DNA of 64,000 nucleotides from Rhodocyclaceae bacterium (GCA_013388985.1 JACAEF010000034.1:35868-99867), one strand, 5' to 3'; counted from the first letter of the stretch, positions 46,170 to 58,465 are shown. The notes: generated from the sequence alone by a model not told the origin. Program-made: numbers and translations.

Positions 46170-46709
46170 TCAACAGGCCTGCGGATCGCCTGCCGGCCGC
46201 TGCGGATCACACAGGCGCACTTCACCCCCCAGCGCCACGGTGATGCGCAGACAGCGGATCGAGCCGCCAGCACTTTCACAGGCCCCCACGGCAGGATTCG
46301 TGATATCGATATTCAAGACCGCCGGTGGCGCAGCAGGCTGGCTGCGGCGACCGAGATTGTCGAAAACGATATCGACGTTGCCTCCCGCCATCATTGCTTC
46401 GACCGCACCGCCCTCGGCGGCGGATTTTTGCTGGATCACCGTGGCGTCGGGCAACAGTACCTGCCACCCGCCGCCCACTCCGCTGGCGGGAATGAAACGG
46501 AATGTGACATCTACGTTGCGCTTCAATGCCTCGCCACGCGCATATTGCAAACCAGAGAGCACGCCGTCGGCCACCGCGCGCACGCGCAGATTTGCGAGCA
46601 TCGTCACGAAGCCGGGATAAGCGATCAATAGCAGGAAGGCGAGCAACGCGATGGTCACCATCAGCTCAACGAGGGTAAAGCCCTGTCCATGACGCCATTT
46701 CATGAACAT
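46170..46709 (-). CDS. fimT: FimT/GspH-type pseudopilin
   Basis: About 179 residues. Prepilin motif [27 protein letters not shown], then the GspH/FimT domain ([24 protein letters not shown]). FimT of Legionella binds DNA during natural uptake; whether this one does is unknown. GAGGTG is six bases before the MFMKWRHG start. It overlaps the end of the pilE-like gene by ten bases. Confidence 0.88.
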   Translation of the reverse strand: MFMKWRHGQGFTLVELMVTIALLAFLLLIAYPGFVTMLANLRVRAVADGVLSGLQYARGEALKRNVDVTFRFIPASGVGGGWQVLLPDATVIQQKSAAEGGAVEAMMAGGNVDIVFDNLGRRSQPAAPPAVLNIDITNPAVGACESAGGSIRCLRITVALGGEVRLCDPQRPAGDPQAC

Positions 46710-47134
46710 GAACCACCTCTTCTGATCACCCAACAGTTGGCGTTGGCCGTCCAGCCTGAAGGAACGGCGGTCGTTGCCCGTGCATTGTCCTGATCAATCG
46801 TGTAGGTGAAGCCGGCAGTACGTTCCCCCACTTTGCCGTCCGCCTGAATGGTGTAGGTCGTCGGGGACAGGTTTGAACACGTATAGTTAAAAAAACGTCC
46901 AGTCGGCAATGGTGCGACTGTGTTCGCTGCACAAGCGCCCACATAGGTACGGTTGTCGAGGAAATAGGTTTCCATTTTCGTGCGCATCGCCACCAGCTCA
47001 CCATGCGCCTCGGACAATGCGCCACGCAACAGATAGTCGTTGTATGCGGGCAACGCAACGGCCGCCAAGATGGCGACGATGGCGACGGTGATCATCAACT
47101 CGATCAGGGTGAAACCACGCAGCACCTGTTTCAT
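46700..47134 (-). CDS. pilE: PilE-like type IV pilin
   Basis: 144 residues. [38 protein letters not shown] is a class IVa prepilin start with G/F cleavage and Glu+5. It ends in a short disulfide loop with [10 protein letters not shown]. It is first in the minor pilin operon and resembles the PilE minor pilin encoded with PilY1 in pseudomonads rather than a major PilA. Confidence 0.9.
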   Translation of the reverse strand: MKQVLRGFTLIELMITVAIVAILAAVALPAYNDYLLRGALSEAHGELVAMRTKMETYFLDNRTYVGACAANTVAPLPTGRFFNYTCSNLSPTTYTIQADGKVGERTAGFTYTIDQDNARATTAVPSGWTANANCWVIRRGGSCS

Positions 47135-47240
47135 GGATCGCTCCTCTTCTACTCTGATTGGAATTTATGCCGCCCGTATCGGCGAGGCCAGCACGAGCCG
47201 ACGAGCGGCAGCTGTCGGCCGGCGAACGGTGAGTTGGCCG

Positions 47241-48170
47241 TCAGTCCAGTTCCTTCGGCAACGGAAACCGCACGCCCTCGTCGTGCAGCGCGATCTCCGG
47301 TCGCGCTGCACCGGTGAGGCAGGCGACGGCCTGGACGACCTCCTCGACCAGCATCTCGGGCGCCGAGGCGCCGGCCGTGATGCCCACCGCTTCCGCGCCA
47401 TCGAACCACTCGGGGCGGATCTCGCTGGCGCGGTCGATCAGATAAGCGCGGGCGCCCTGCTGCTCGGCCACTTCGCGCAGCCGGTTCGAATTGGAGCTGT
47501 TCGGCGAGCCGACGACGAGGATCACGTCGCAGGTCTGGGCGAGCTTTCGCACCGCATCCTGGCGGTTTTGCGTGGCGTAGCAGATGTCGTCCTTCTTTGG
47601 GCCGACGATGCCGGGAAAGCGCGCTTTCAGCGCCGCGACGATGGCCGCCGCATCATCGACCGACAGTGTGGTCTGCGTCACATACGCCAAAGGGGGTGCC
47701 GTGTCACCAGCGCCGACTTTCAGCGTGGCGACATCGGCGACGCTTTCGACCAGATACATGCCATCCGGCCACTGCCCCATCGTGCCTTCGACTTCCGGGT
47801 GGCCCTTGTGGCCGATCATGATCACCTCACGGCCGGCCTTGCGATGGCGCTCGACTTCGAGATGCACCTTGGTCACCAGCGGGCAGGTGGCGTCGAAGAC
47901 CGTCAGCTTGCGCCGCTCGGCTTCGAGACGCACGCGCTTGGGCACGCCGTGGGCGGAAAAGATCACCGTCGCACCGTCCGGCACTTCGTCGAGCTCATGG
48001 ACGAAGATGGCGCCCTTGGCTTTGAGATCATCGACGACGAAGCGGTTATGCACGACCTCATGCCGCACGTAGATCGGCGCGCCGAATTTTGCCAGCGCCG
48101 TCTCGACGATGCTGATCGCGCGTTCGACGCCGGCGCAGAAACCGCGGGGGTTGGCGAGGAGGATGTTCAT
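47241..48170 (-). CDS. ispH: 4-hydroxy-3-methylbut-2-enyl diphosphate reductase
   Basis: 309 residues. Last enzyme of the non-mevalonate pathway; it reduces HMBPP to IPP and DMAPP with a [4Fe-4S] cluster. Cys ligands lie in [23 protein letters not shown] and the third near [16 protein letters not shown]. Near residue 155 it carries [18 protein letters not shown] from repeat copy 9; the following YVTQTT is conserved. The ATG overlaps the upstream toxin stop by four bases. Confidence 0.96.
   Translation of the reverse strand: MNILLANPRGFCAGVERAISIVETALAKFGAPIYVRHEVVHNRFVVDDLKAKGAIFVHELDEVPDGATVIFSAHGVPKRVRLEAERRKLTVFDATCPLVTKVHLEVERHRKAGREVIMIGHKGHPEVEGTMGQWPDGMYLVESVADVATLKVGAGDTAPPLAYVTQTTLSVDDAAAIVAALKARFPGIVGPKKDDICYATQNRQDAVRKLAQTCDVILVVGSPNSSNSNRLREVAEQQGARAYLIDRASEIRPEWFDGAEAVGITAGASAPEMLVEEVVQAVACLTGAARPEIALHDEGVRFPLPKELD
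47696..47721 (+). repeat. Dispersed 26-bp repeat, copy 9 (inside ispH)
   Basis: Variable part reads GTGTCACC instead of GTCCCGCC. Antisense to the gene; encodes KVGAGDTA. Confidence 0.9.
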
Positions 48171-48556
48171 CGATGCACCTCGACCAGTTCGGAGTAAACG
48201 GCAAGCAGCCGATCCGCAGTGATGAGGCGCAAGCCCTCTTCGAGGGCCTGCGCCACCAGCAGACGATCGAACGGATCGCGATGATGCCAAGGCAGCCGGG
48301 CGAGATGCAGGGTCTGGCGGGCGGTGAGCGGAAGCTCGACGAAATCGCTGTCCTGCGCTGCCTGCATGATCTCTTGCGGATCGAATGAAAAGTCGGCACG
48401 CCCCAGCGATGTCTTGAGCGCGATCTCGGCGATCGATACCGCGCTGAAAAACACCTCATTGTGCCGATCCGCGAGCCGCTCTTGCAATGGGGCCGAGAGA
48501 CTTTCCGGGCGATAAATCGCCCATAGGAGTACTTGTGTATCGATGAGGAGCCGCAT
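48167..48556 (-). CDS. PIN-domain toxin (VapC type), TA pair 1
   Basis: 129 residues. PIN fold ribonuclease: [16 protein letters not shown] with the first Asp, [10 protein letters not shown] with Glu, [12 protein letters not shown] with Asp, and ITADRLL with the last Asp. All four acidic positions are present, so it should be active, cutting tRNA or other RNA when free of antitoxin. It follows the antitoxin with a one-base overlap, and its stop overlaps the ispH ATG. Confidence 0.92.
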   Translation of the reverse strand: MRLLIDTQVLLWAIYRPESLSAPLQERLADRHNEVFFSAVSIAEIALKTSLGRADFSFDPQEIMQAAQDSDFVELPLTARQTLHLARLPWHHRDPFDRLLVAQALEEGLRLITADRLLAVYSELVEVHR

Positions 48557-48810
48557 CAGCGGTCCTCTTCAGACCGACGATAAAACATCGTTTCGATTTC
48601 CGTGGCGAAGGGTGTGTCGATGTCGTCTGGCACCGAGCGCTTTCCTGCAAGGATGCCGAGGCGGCGTGGGGTGCTTTCTGTCTTTCCCATCGGCACGAGG
48701 CGCGCCACGGGACGGCCGGCCCGGGCGATGACGATCTCGTCGCCCCCAGCCGCCCGTTCGAGCAGACGGGAAAGATGGGTCTTCGCCTCGTGAACATTGA
48801 CGGTTTCCAT
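48556..48810 (-). CDS. Phd/YefM-type antitoxin, TA pair 1
   Basis: 84 residues starting METVNVHEAKTHLSRLLERAAGGDEIVIARAGRPVARLVP, the Phd/YefM DNA-binding fold. The C-terminal part (DIDTPFATEIETMFYR) should wrap the toxin. It normally represses its own operon. A CTAG-containing inverted repeat lies just upstream. Confidence 0.92.
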   Translation of the reverse strand: METVNVHEAKTHLSRLLERAAGGDEIVIARAGRPVARLVPMGKTESTPRRLGILAGKRSVPDDIDTPFATEIETMFYRRSEEDR

Positions 48811-48828
48811 ATGCCACCCTTTTCAAAC

Positions 48829-48842
48829 CTAGCTTAGTCTAG
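48829..48842. promoter_or_regulatory. Possible operator of TA pair 1
   Basis: CTAGCTTAGTCTAG, with CTAG at each end, 19 bp upstream of the antitoxin ATG in an AT-rich spot. Autoregulation of Phd-type modules makes an operator here likely; the sequence match is only suggestive. Confidence 0.3.
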
Positions 48843-48871
48843 TCATCTTGCTGGAGATACGCAAGGATCGC

Positions 48872-49306
48872 TCAGAGTATCCCGATCACCTCGACCTCGA
48901 AGCGGATCGACTTGCCGGCGAGCGGATGGTTGAAATCCACCAACGCGGTCTCCCCGTCGATCTCGCGCACCAGCCCGGCGAACTTGGCCCCATTCGGCGC
49001 CGCGAATTCGACCAGCGTCAGCACGCCGATGTCGGCGCCGCCGTTGGGCAGCTCTTCGACCGGCATGCGCTTCATCAGCTGCGGGTTGTGGGCGCCGAAG
49101 GCCTGATGCGGTTCGAGCAGGAAGACATGGCGCTCGCCGACCGGCAGGTCTTCGAGGCAGGCTTCGAGGGTGGGCGCGAGCTCGCCGCTGCCCAGTTGCA
49201 GGGTGGCGGGCGTGCTGCCGAAGGTGGAGACGATCTCGATGTCGTCGGCGGTGGCGACGCGGTAGTGCAGCGTCACGAGGTTGTCGAGCTTGACGCGTTC
49301 AGTCAT
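48872..49306 (-). CDS. fkpB: FKBP-type peptidyl-prolyl isomerase, SlpA/FkpB type
   Basis: 144 residues. A small FKBP with IF-domain insertion, SlpA-like (VTLHYRVATADDIEIVSTFG, QAFGAHNPQLMKRMP, VDFNHPLAGKSIRFEVEVI). It isomerises prolyl bonds and acts as a chaperone in the cytoplasm. Start at MTERVKLDN; it overlaps the lspA stop by eight bases. It is in the classic lspA-fkpB-ispH order, here interrupted by TA pair 1. Confidence 0.94.
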   Translation of the reverse strand: MTERVKLDNLVTLHYRVATADDIEIVSTFGSTPATLQLGSGELAPTLEACLEDLPVGERHVFLLEPHQAFGAHNPQLMKRMPVEELPNGGADIGVLTLVEFAAPNGAKFAGLVREIDGETALVDFNHPLAGKSIRFEVEVIGIL

Positions 49307-49763
49307 GGGACTTGTGCCTGAGTTGGTGCCAGAGCAGCAGTATGACACCGAGGGTGATCGCCGAGTCGGCGACGTTGAAGGCCGGCCAGTGCCAGCCCGC
49401 GTAATGGACATCGAGGAAGTCGACGACCGCGCCGAAACGGATGCGGTCGATGACGTTGCCGAGCGCGCCGCCGAGGATCAGTGCCAGCGCGGCGGGCATC
49501 AGCCGTTCCCCGGCATGGCGGAGGATCAGCACCGCCAGCCAGGCGGAAATGCCCAGCGCGAGCGCGATGAAAAACCATTTTTGCCAGCCCCCGGCATCGG
49601 CGAGGAAGGAAAACGAGGCGCCGGGGTTCATCACCAGCACGAGGTTGAAAAACGGTGCGACGGCGACGCTCTCGTGCAGATGAAAGACGGCCAGCACCCA
49701 ATTCTTGGTGACCTGGTCGAGCAGGATCACCGCGCCGGCAAAGGCGAACCAGCGGACAGGCAT
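49299..49763 (-). CDS. lspA: Lipoprotein signal peptidase II
   Basis: 154 residues, four membrane helices. It removes the signal peptide of diacylglyceryl-modified prolipoproteins. Catalytic aspartates lie in GALGNVIDRIRFGAVVDFLD and VADSAITLG; VILLDQVTKNW and NPGASFSFLA are family motifs. Start is the ATG of MPVRWFAFAG; a GTG three codons earlier is possible. The long upstream extension in the track ORF is not real. Confidence 0.95.
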   Translation of the reverse strand: MPVRWFAFAGAVILLDQVTKNWVLAVFHLHESVAVAPFFNLVLVMNPGASFSFLADAGGWQKWFFIALALGISAWLAVLILRHAGERLMPAALALILGGALGNVIDRIRFGAVVDFLDVHYAGWHWPAFNVADSAITLGVILLLWHQLRHKSHD

Positions 49764-49774
49764 TTTCTTCACGG

Positions 49775-50170
49775 TCAGGCGGATATCAGCAGCGGAGCGA
49801 GCTCCGGGTAGCGGCGGAACTCGCCATCCAGGCTGATCAAAGGGCATCGATGCCACAAGGCAGTGGCGATGATGAAACGATCGGCGGGATCGCGATGGAC
49901 CAAGGGCAGTTCGGCGGCGAGTCTGGCGATGTCGCATGTCAGGGGGAGAGCGTGGACCGATGACTCGGTCAATGCGGCTTCGAGCCAGGCATCGAGCGGC
50001 AGACCGGTTGCGACCTTGCCCATCCGGACGAGATGGGCCAGCTCCCAGCACGAAACCACCGACACCGCCAGGCGTGACGCCTCGTCGATGGTTTGTTGCA
50101 ATTTCTGCGGCAGAGGGCCGGTATCGGGCGCAACCCACCGCAGCCAGATATGCGTATCAAGCAGGATCAC
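49775..50170 (-). CDS. PIN-domain toxin (VapC type), TA pair 2
   Basis: 131 residues. PIN motifs MILLDTHIWLRWVA, CWELAHLVRMG, HRDPADRFIIATA and LISLDGEF give the four acidic residues. Unrelated in detail to TA pair 1 but the same fold. It overlaps its antitoxin by four bases and ends a few bases before the lspA start. Confidence 0.91.
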   Translation of the reverse strand: MILLDTHIWLRWVAPDTGPLPQKLQQTIDEASRLAVSVVSCWELAHLVRMGKVATGLPLDAWLEAALTESSVHALPLTCDIARLAAELPLVHRDPADRFIIATALWHRCPLISLDGEFRRYPELAPLLISA

Positions 50171-50403
50171 CGCAGGACATCCCAGTCGCTTTCCGGAACG
50201 ATGGGCTTGAGCAGTTCCTCCGCATCGACGAGCAGACGCGTGTCCCGCAGCTTTGGCGAGGGACGGCGGGATGCCACAGGCTGCGGCGTTTCATTGGCGG
50301 CTGGCAGCACCGTGACGATCACTCGGGCTTTCTCCAAAGGGGGAGGTTGATCGATCCACCGGATCGTGCCGTGATCGTAAACCGCTTCATAGCTGTTGAG
50401 CAT
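50167..50403 (-). CDS. Antitoxin of TA pair 2
   Basis: 78 residues (MLNSYEAVYDHGTIRWIDQPP, then a C-terminal ESDWDVL). It resembles small antitoxins found before PIN toxins, with a short beta-rich N-terminus (DUF104/DUF2281-like) and a toxin-binding tail. No strong family assignment; the call rests on position and size. It follows ileS by about 40 bp. Confidence 0.75.
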   Translation of the reverse strand: MLNSYEAVYDHGTIRWIDQPPPLEKARVIVTVLPAANETPQPVASRRPSPKLRDTRLLVDAEELLKPIVPESDWDVLR

Positions 50404-50444
50404 GTCGCATCTCCACCGGAGGCTGCACCGTTTTCATCATACGC

Positions 50445-53312
<2,868 letters not shown>

Positions 53313-53317
53313 CTTGC

Positions 53318-54256
53318 TCACTCGTCGGTCAGCCTGCTGGTGAAATACTTGCGCGTCACCGCCACGTCGCAGGCGATCTGGGCGGCGAGCGCGTCGAACG
53401 AGTCGAACTTCATCTCCTCGCGCAGCTTGTGCAGGAAATGCACGGTGACGTGCGCGCCGTAGATGTCCTGATCGAAATCGAACAGGTGCACTTCGAGCAC
53501 CGGACGCAAGCCCTGCCCCAATGTCGGCCGCACGCCGAGGCTGGCCGCGCCCGGCAGGTGGCGCTTGTCGAGGCCCGACACCGTCGCGGCGAAGACGCCG
53601 GTGAGCGCCACGCGCTTGCGCTTCAACTGGACGTTCGCGGTCGGCCAGCCGAGCCGGCGGCCGATCTTGCCGCCGTGGACGACGCGACCGGAGATGCAGT
53701 AAGGCCGCCCCAGCAGGCGCGCGGCATGTTCGAGATCGCCTCTGCTCAGCGCCTCGCGCACGGCAGAACTGGAAACGCGCTCGCCGTCGATCTCGATGGT
53801 GTGCATCGCCTCGACACCGAAGCCGAGCCGCCGGCCGGCGGCGGCGAGCATGGCGAAGTCGCCGGCACGCCCCTTGCCGAAGCGGAAATCGTCGCCGATG
53901 ATCAGATGGCGCACGCCCAACCCGCGCACCAGGATGCGCTCGACGAATTCCTCCGCGGTGAGCGCCGCGAGCTTGCGGTTGAAATGCAGCAGATGCACCT
54001 CGTCGATGCCGCAGGCATCGAGCAGGCCGAGCTTCTCGCGCAAGGAGGTGAGGCGCGCTGGCGCCTGCTCGGGTGCGAACAGCTCGCGCGGATGGGGCTC
54101 GAAGGTCATCACCGCGGCCGGCAGGCCGAACTGGCGCGCCGTCTCGGTCAGCCGTTCGAGAAGCGCGCGATGCCCCAGATGCACGCCATCGAAGTTGCCG
54201 ATGGCGAGCACGCGGGACGAAGTCGCTTGCGCAGGAATGGTTCGAAAAAACTGCAT
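53318..54256 (-). CDS. ribF: Bifunctional riboflavin kinase/FAD synthetase
   Basis: 312 residues. N-terminal adenylyltransferase half ([27 protein letters not shown]) and C-terminal riboflavin kinase half ([20 protein letters not shown]). It makes FMN and FAD, relevant here for the flavoprotein DsrL among others. Standard head of the ribF-ileS-lspA series. Confidence 0.96.
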   Translation of the reverse strand: MQFFRTIPAQATSSRVLAIGNFDGVHLGHRALLERLTETARQFGLPAAVMTFEPHPRELFAPEQAPARLTSLREKLGLLDACGIDEVHLLHFNRKLAALTAEEFVERILVRGLGVRHLIIGDDFRFGKGRAGDFAMLAAAGRRLGFGVEAMHTIEIDGERVSSSAVREALSRGDLEHAARLLGRPYCISGRVVHGGKIGRRLGWPTANVQLKRKRVALTGVFAATVSGLDKRHLPGAASLGVRPTLGQGLRPVLEVHLFDFDQDIYGAHVTVHFLHKLREEMKFDSFDALAAQIACDVAVTRKYFTSRLTDE

Positions 54257-54298
54257 TGCCGCAGGGAAGGAATGGCTGCCGGGAAACGGCGGATTGTA

Positions 54299-55570
54299 TC
54301 AGCCGAGCCGCGCCAGCTTCGATTTCGCCGCGGGCGGGTTCTGCGCGAAATAGCGCTTCATGCCGGAGAGCAGGGCCTCGGCCATCTGGTCCTGATAGGC
54401 TTCGTCGGTGAGGCGCTTTTCTTCCTCGGGATTGGAGATGAACGCGGTCTCGACGAGGATCGACGGGATGTCCGGCGCCTTGAGCACCGCAAAGCCCGCC
54501 TGCTCGACATGTCCCTTGTGCAGGTTGTTGATGCCGCCGAGCTCATTGAGCACCGCGCGGCCGAGCTTGAGGCTGTCGTTGATCGTCGCCGTCTGCGACA
54601 GATCGAGCAGAGTGCGCGCCAGATGCGGATCCTTGGTGCCGAGATTGACGCCGCCGATCAGGTCGGCGGCGTTCTCGCGGTCGGCGAGCCAGCGCGCGGC
54701 GGACGAGGAGGCGCCGTTTTCCGACAGCACGAACACCGACGAGCCGCGCGCGGTCGGCTTCATGAAGGCATCGGCATGCACCGAGACGAACAGATCGGCC
54801 TGCACGCGCCGCGCTTTCGCGACGCGCTGCTGGAGCGGGATGAAATAGTCGCCATCGCGTGTCAAGAGCGCGCGCATGTTGGGCGTCGCGTCGATCTTCG
54901 CCTTCAGCCGCCGCGCGATCGCCAGCGTGACGTCCTTCTCGCGGCTGCCGCCGGCACCGATCGCGCCCGGATCCTCGCCGCCGTGGCCGGGGTCGATGAC
55001 GATGGTGACCAGCCGGGCGACATCCGGCGTCTGCGCATGCGGCTTGCGATCGGCTGCCGCGAAAGGGTCGCCCTGGGCGAACGGATCGTCCTGGCCGCGC
55101 TTTTCCAGCAAGGCAAGCAGCGGATCGGGCGGCTCGGCAGGATAGAGATCGATCACCAGCCGGTGTCCATAGCTGCCGACCGGCTTGAGCGTGAACAGCT
55201 GCGGCTTCACCTCGCCCTTGAGCTCGATGACGATGCGCGCAACACCCGGCTTGAAGCGGCCGGCGCGGATCAGCTTGATCTGGGGATCGCTGTCTAAGAT
55301 CTTCCCCGGCAGGCTGGCGAGCACCGAATTGAACTCGACGCCTTCGAGGTCGAGCACGAGCCGGTCCGGGTCCTTCAGCACCATCTGCCTGAAGTCGATC
55401 GGCTGATCGTGCTCGATGGTCACGCGCGTGTAATCGGGCGCTGGCCAGACACGCACGCCGAGCAGCGTCGGCGCCGCCGACCATGCCGTTGGCGTGACCA
55501 GCAGAGTCAGGACGGCGCAGCCGCCGCGGAGGAATTCACGGCGGGTGAAACCGGCAACATCGCTAGCCAT
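54299..55570 (-). CDS. amiC: N-acetylmuramoyl-L-alanine amidase, Tat-exported
   Basis: 423 residues. Tat signal ([18 protein letters not shown]), AMIN domain about 35-130 ([16 protein letters not shown]), and Amidase_3 domain with zinc ligands in [23 protein letters not shown] and catalytic Glu in [14 protein letters not shown]. It cleaves septal peptidoglycan in daughter-cell separation. It overlaps the tsaE 3' end by 64 bases in another frame, a large overlap seen with this gene pair elsewhere. AmiB and AmiC are not distinguished with certainty. Confidence 0.94.
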   Translation of the reverse strand: MASDVAGFTRREFLRGGCAVLTLLVTPTAWSAAPTLLGVRVWPAPDYTRVTIEHDQPIDFRQMVLKDPDRLVLDLEGVEFNSVLASLPGKILDSDPQIKLIRAGRFKPGVARIVIELKGEVKPQLFTLKPVGSYGHRLVIDLYPAEPPDPLLALLEKRGQDDPFAQGDPFAAADRKPHAQTPDVARLVTIVIDPGHGGEDPGAIGAGGSREKDVTLAIARRLKAKIDATPNMRALLTRDGDYFIPLQQRVAKARRVQADLFVSVHADAFMKPTARGSSVFVLSENGASSSAARWLADRENAADLIGGVNLGTKDPHLARTLLDLSQTATINDSLKLGRAVLNELGGINNLHKGHVEQAGFAVLKAPDIPSILVETAFISNPEEEKRLTDEAYQDQMAEALLSGMKRYFAQNPPAAKSKLARLG

Positions 55571-56034
55571 CGCCGCCCCCGCTCGGAAGCCGCTTCGATG
55601 CTGGCATGACGGCCTGCGCCGGCATGCGCGAGACGGATGACGAGGTCCGGCGGCGGCACATAGGGTGCCGCGCGATCCGGCCATTCGACCAGGCACAGGC
55701 CTTCATTGGCGAAGTATTCGTCCAGTCCCGCATCGAGAAATTCTTCTGGAAAATTGAACCTATAAAAATCAAAGTGATATAAGTGTAATCCAGAAATTAC
55801 ATAAGGTTCAACCAGCGTGAAGGTCGGACTCTTCGCCGTTTGGCCGTTGCGGAGTTTTTGCAACAGGCCGCGCACCAGCGTCGTCTTGCCGGCGCCGAGA
55901 TCGCCTTCGAGATAAATCACGGCGGCCGGCTTCGGGTCTCGAGGCCAGAGCCCGGCCAGCAGCGCGCCGAGCGCCCGGGTCGCCGCCTCGTCGGGCAGCG
56001 GGTAGTCGCGGCGGTTATCATCGGCAGGATGCAT
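55507..56034 (-). CDS. tsaE: tRNA t6A biosynthesis ATPase TsaE
   Basis: 175 residues. P-loop EGDLGAGKTTLVRGLL, SPTFTLVEPY, HFDFYRF and LVEWPDRA match TsaE, which with TsaB and TsaD makes the t6A37 tRNA modification. About 75 bases coding for YVISGLHLYHFDFYRFNFPE are strikingly AT-rich with rare codons although the peptide is conserved. The start ATGCAT is shared, as a palindrome, with the divergent queG start. Confidence 0.94.
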   Translation of the reverse strand: MHPADDNRRDYPLPDEAATRALGALLAGLWPRDPKPAAVIYLEGDLGAGKTTLVRGLLQKLRNGQTAKSPTFTLVEPYVISGLHLYHFDFYRFNFPEEFLDAGLDEYFANEGLCLVEWPDRAAPYVPPPDLVIRLAHAGAGRHASIEAASERGRRWLAMLPVSPAVNSSAAAAPS

Positions 56035-57081
56035 GAGTGGATCACTCTGAAGGAAAAAATCCGCGGCTGGGGGCAGGAGCTGGGCTTCGCCGCCGTCGGC
56101 TTCGCCGGCATCGATCTCGGCACGGCGGAACAGGGGCTGCTCGACTGGCTGGCGGCCGGCTGCCACGGCACGATGGATTATATGGCCCGCCACGGCGCGA
56201 AACGGGCGCGGCCAGCGGAACTGGTGCCCGGCACGCGCTGCGTGATTTCATGCCGGATGGATTATCTGCCACCCGGCATGGTGGGGTGCCGTCCCGCCAG
56301 CGCCGACTTTCTTGATTCAGCCGACAGCGCGGTGATCTCGCGCTATGCGCTCGGCCGTGACTACCACAAGCTGCTGCGCAACCGGCTGCAGCGGCTGGCC
56401 GAGCGCATCGCCGCCGAGATCGGCCCCTTCTCCTACCGCGCCTTCACCGATTCGGCGCCGGTGATGGAGGTCGAACTGGCGCAGCACGCCGGGCTGGGCT
56501 GGCGCGGCAAGCACACGCTGCTCCTGTCGCGCAGCGGCTCGTGGTTCTTCCTCGGCGAGCTGTTCGTCGCACTGCCGCTGCCGCCGGATGGGCCGGTCCG
56601 GGCGCATTGCGGCAGCTGCCGCGCCTGCCTCGACGCCTGTCCGACCGGCGCTTTTCTCGGCCCCTACCGCCTCGATGCGCGGCACTGTATCTCCTATCTG
56701 ACCATCGAGCATGCCGGCAGCATCGCCGAGGCATTGCGCCCGCTCATCGGCAACCGCATCTATGGCTGTGACGATTGCCAGCTCGTCTGCCCGTGGAACC
56801 GCTTTGCCCAATCGACGCGCGAAGCCGACTTCCTGCCGCGCCACGGTCTCGACCGGGCGACGCTCGTCGAGCTGTTCGCCTGGAGCGAGACGGATTTCAA
56901 CGACCGGCTGGCCGGTTCGCCGATCCGCCGCATCGGCCATGAGCGCTGGCTGAGGAACATCGCCATCGCGCTCGGCAACGCCGCGCCGAACCCAGAAGCC
57001 AAGGCAGCATTGCTCGCGCGCGCGGATCACCCGTCCGCGCTGGTGCGCGAGCACGTGGCTTGGGCGCTGTCACGCTTCTGA
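56029..57081 (+). CDS. queG: Epoxyqueuosine reductase
   Basis: 350 residues. Cobalamin-dependent iron-sulfur enzyme that reduces epoxyqueuosine to queuosine in tRNA. Two [4Fe-4S] motifs (CGSCRACLDACPTGAF, CDDCQLVCPWN) and AYISRYALGRDYHK-like ISRYALGRDYHKLL are present. Between RMDYLPPG and ISRYALG it carries [14 protein letters not shown] from repeat copy 11, a loop that varies in homologues. Normal length. Divergent from tsaE with no intergenic space. Confidence 0.95.
   Translation: MHEWITLKEKIRGWGQELGFAAVGFAGIDLGTAEQGLLDWLAAGCHGTMDYMARHGAKRARPAELVPGTRCVISCRMDYLPPGMVGCRPASADFLDSADSAVISRYALGRDYHKLLRNRLQRLAERIAAEIGPFSYRAFTDSAPVMEVELAQHAGLGWRGKHTLLLSRSGSWFFLGELFVALPLPPDGPVRAHCGSCRACLDACPTGAFLGPYRLDARHCISYLTIEHAGSIAEALRPLIGNRIYGCDDCQLVCPWNRFAQSTREADFLPRHGLDRATLVELFAWSETDFNDRLAGSPIRRIGHERWLRNIAIALGNAAPNPEAKAALLARADHPSALVREHVAWALSRF
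56286..56311 (+). repeat. Dispersed 26-bp repeat, copy 11 (inside queG)
   Basis: Exact consensus match inside a conserved enzyme gene; encodes CRPASADF. Confidence 0.95.
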
Positions 57082-57213
57082 TCGTATAACACCCAGCGCC
57101 GGCGAAGGGCCGCCCCGAGCCGGCGAGACAAGCGCCGAAGGCGCAAACCGCGGTGCGCGTATTGACCGCCACCCTCATTTTCGAGCATCGCGCAGCGAGG
57201 CGAGCAGGTAAGA

Positions 57214-57231
57214 ACCCCCCGCGAGGGGGGT
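57214..57231 (-). terminator. Terminator of the sulfurtransferase operon
   Basis: ACCCCCC/GGGGGGT with GCGA loop, followed on the minus strand by TCTT. It is in the 176-bp gap between convergent queG and the sulfurtransferase; nothing else coding is seen in that gap. Confidence 0.55.
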
Positions 57232-57257
57232 GAAGGGGGGCGGGCTCAATTATCCCG

Positions 57258-58115
57258 CTACCCCGGCTGATCGCCCGTCACATAGGGGCGCGAGGAATCG
57301 GCGCACCACTCGCTCCAGGAACCGGGGTAGAGTTTCGAGCCCGGCAGCCCGGCCAGCTCCATGCCCAGCACATTGACGCAGGCGGTGACGCCCGAGCCGC
57401 ACATATGCACGACCGTGCGCGGATCACGATCGCCGATGAGATCCAGAAACTCTGCGCGCAGCTCATCAGCCGGCTTGAAGTAGATCGCCGCGTCGTCGAG
57501 GCAATCGTAGTAAAAACGGTTGATCGCGCCCGGGATGTGGCCGGCGACCGGGTCGAGGCGCTCGTTCTCGCCGGCATAGCGGTCCTCGCTGCGGCCATCG
57601 ATCAGCAGCATGTCGGGCCGGTGCAGGTGTTGCGCGACGTAGTCGGTATCGACCAGCATCTCCGGCCGCGGCTGCGGCACGAAGCGCGTCGGCGTCACGG
57701 CTTTCACCGTGGTATCCAGCGGCAGCTTGGCGCGCCGCCAGCCCGGCAGGCCGCCGTCGAGCAGCGCCACCTTGTCGTGGCCGAGCCATTTGAGCAGCCA
57801 CCACAGGCGCGCCGCGAACGCGCTCGCCTCGTTGTCGTAGGCCACCACCTGCGTCTCGGGCGTGATGCCGCATTCGCCCATCCTGCGCGCGAAGGTCTCG
57901 ATCTCGGGCAGCGGATGGCGACCATTTTTGCCGGTCATCGGGCCGGAGAGATCGCGGTCGCAGTGCAAAAACAGCGCGCCCGGAATGTGCGCCTTCGCCC
58001 AGGCCTGGGCGCCGTATTCGGTATTCGCCAGATCATGGCGGCAGTCGAAGACGATCCAGTGCGGATCCTCGAGATGCGCGGCGAGCTCTTCGACGCTGAC
58101 CAGCGGATGCACCAT
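57258..58115 (-). CDS. sseA: Tandem rhodanese sulfurtransferase, SseA-like
   Basis: 285 residues, two rhodanese domains. The active loop in the second is CGSGVTAC, which is the 3-mercaptopyruvate sulfurtransferase type; thiosulfate rhodaneses have CRKGVT. The first domain lacks a catalytic Cys in its loop (AYDNEASAFAAR). It could feed persulfide into tRNA thiolation or the Dsr relay, though that is inference. Its ATG overlaps the stop of the upstream STAS-like gene. Confidence 0.92.
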   Translation of the reverse strand: MVHPLVSVEELAAHLEDPHWIVFDCRHDLANTEYGAQAWAKAHIPGALFLHCDRDLSGPMTGKNGRHPLPEIETFARRMGECGITPETQVVAYDNEASAFAARLWWLLKWLGHDKVALLDGGLPGWRRAKLPLDTTVKAVTPTRFVPQPRPEMLVDTDYVAQHLHRPDMLLIDGRSEDRYAGENERLDPVAGHIPGAINRFYYDCLDDAAIYFKPADELRAEFLDLIGDRDPRTVVHMCGSGVTACVNVLGMELAGLPGSKLYPGSWSEWCADSSRPYVTGDQPG

Positions 58116-58465
58116 CAGCTCGCCTCCGCCAGCCAGGCGCGCGCCGCGTCGATGTCCTCGAAGACGCGCAGCTCGGCCTGGACGAAGGCCTTTTCCAGCC
58201 AGGCGCTCCAGGCCACCCACTGGCTATCCGTCACCACCGCGATGCGCTTGAAATCGCCGCCGTGGATGCGGGTGAAGCGGATTTCCTCCAGCGCCAGATC
58301 GACGGTGAAGCCGAGCATTTCGCGCAGGTCGAAGAGCAGGCTGTGAGTGCCGTCGAACAGGTCGTTGGCGATCAGGTATTCCTCGAACTCGGTGAAATCC
58401 TCGAGGGTGAATTCGCCGAGCACGGTCAGCGTGACGAGCTCGGGCGTATGGTCGAGCGTGATCAT
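58115..58465 (-). CDS. STAS/SpoIIAA-like protein
   Basis: 116 residues (MITLDHTPELVTLTVLGEFTL, SLLFDLREMLGFT, FKRIAVVTDSQWVAWSAWLEKAF, EDIDAARAWLAEA). This matches the SpoIIAA-like domain fold, small lipid- or partner-binding proteins of unclear role. It lies in a three-gene unit with the Rieske oxygenase (4-bp overlap) and the sulfurtransferase (overlapping TGATG). Confidence 0.82.
   Translation of the reverse strand: MITLDHTPELVTLTVLGEFTLEDFTEFEEYLIANDLFDGTHSLLFDLREMLGFTVDLALEEIRFTRIHGGDFKRIAVVTDSQWVAWSAWLEKAFVQAELRVFEDIDAARAWLAEAS

Noticed and set aside
57082-57257. Possible extra repeat copy or small gene between queG and the sulfurtransferase
   Set aside because: The CCAGCGCCGG there lacks the TGCCG and CGACTTT blocks, and no ORF with a ribosome binding site is seen; only the GC-rich terminator is supported.
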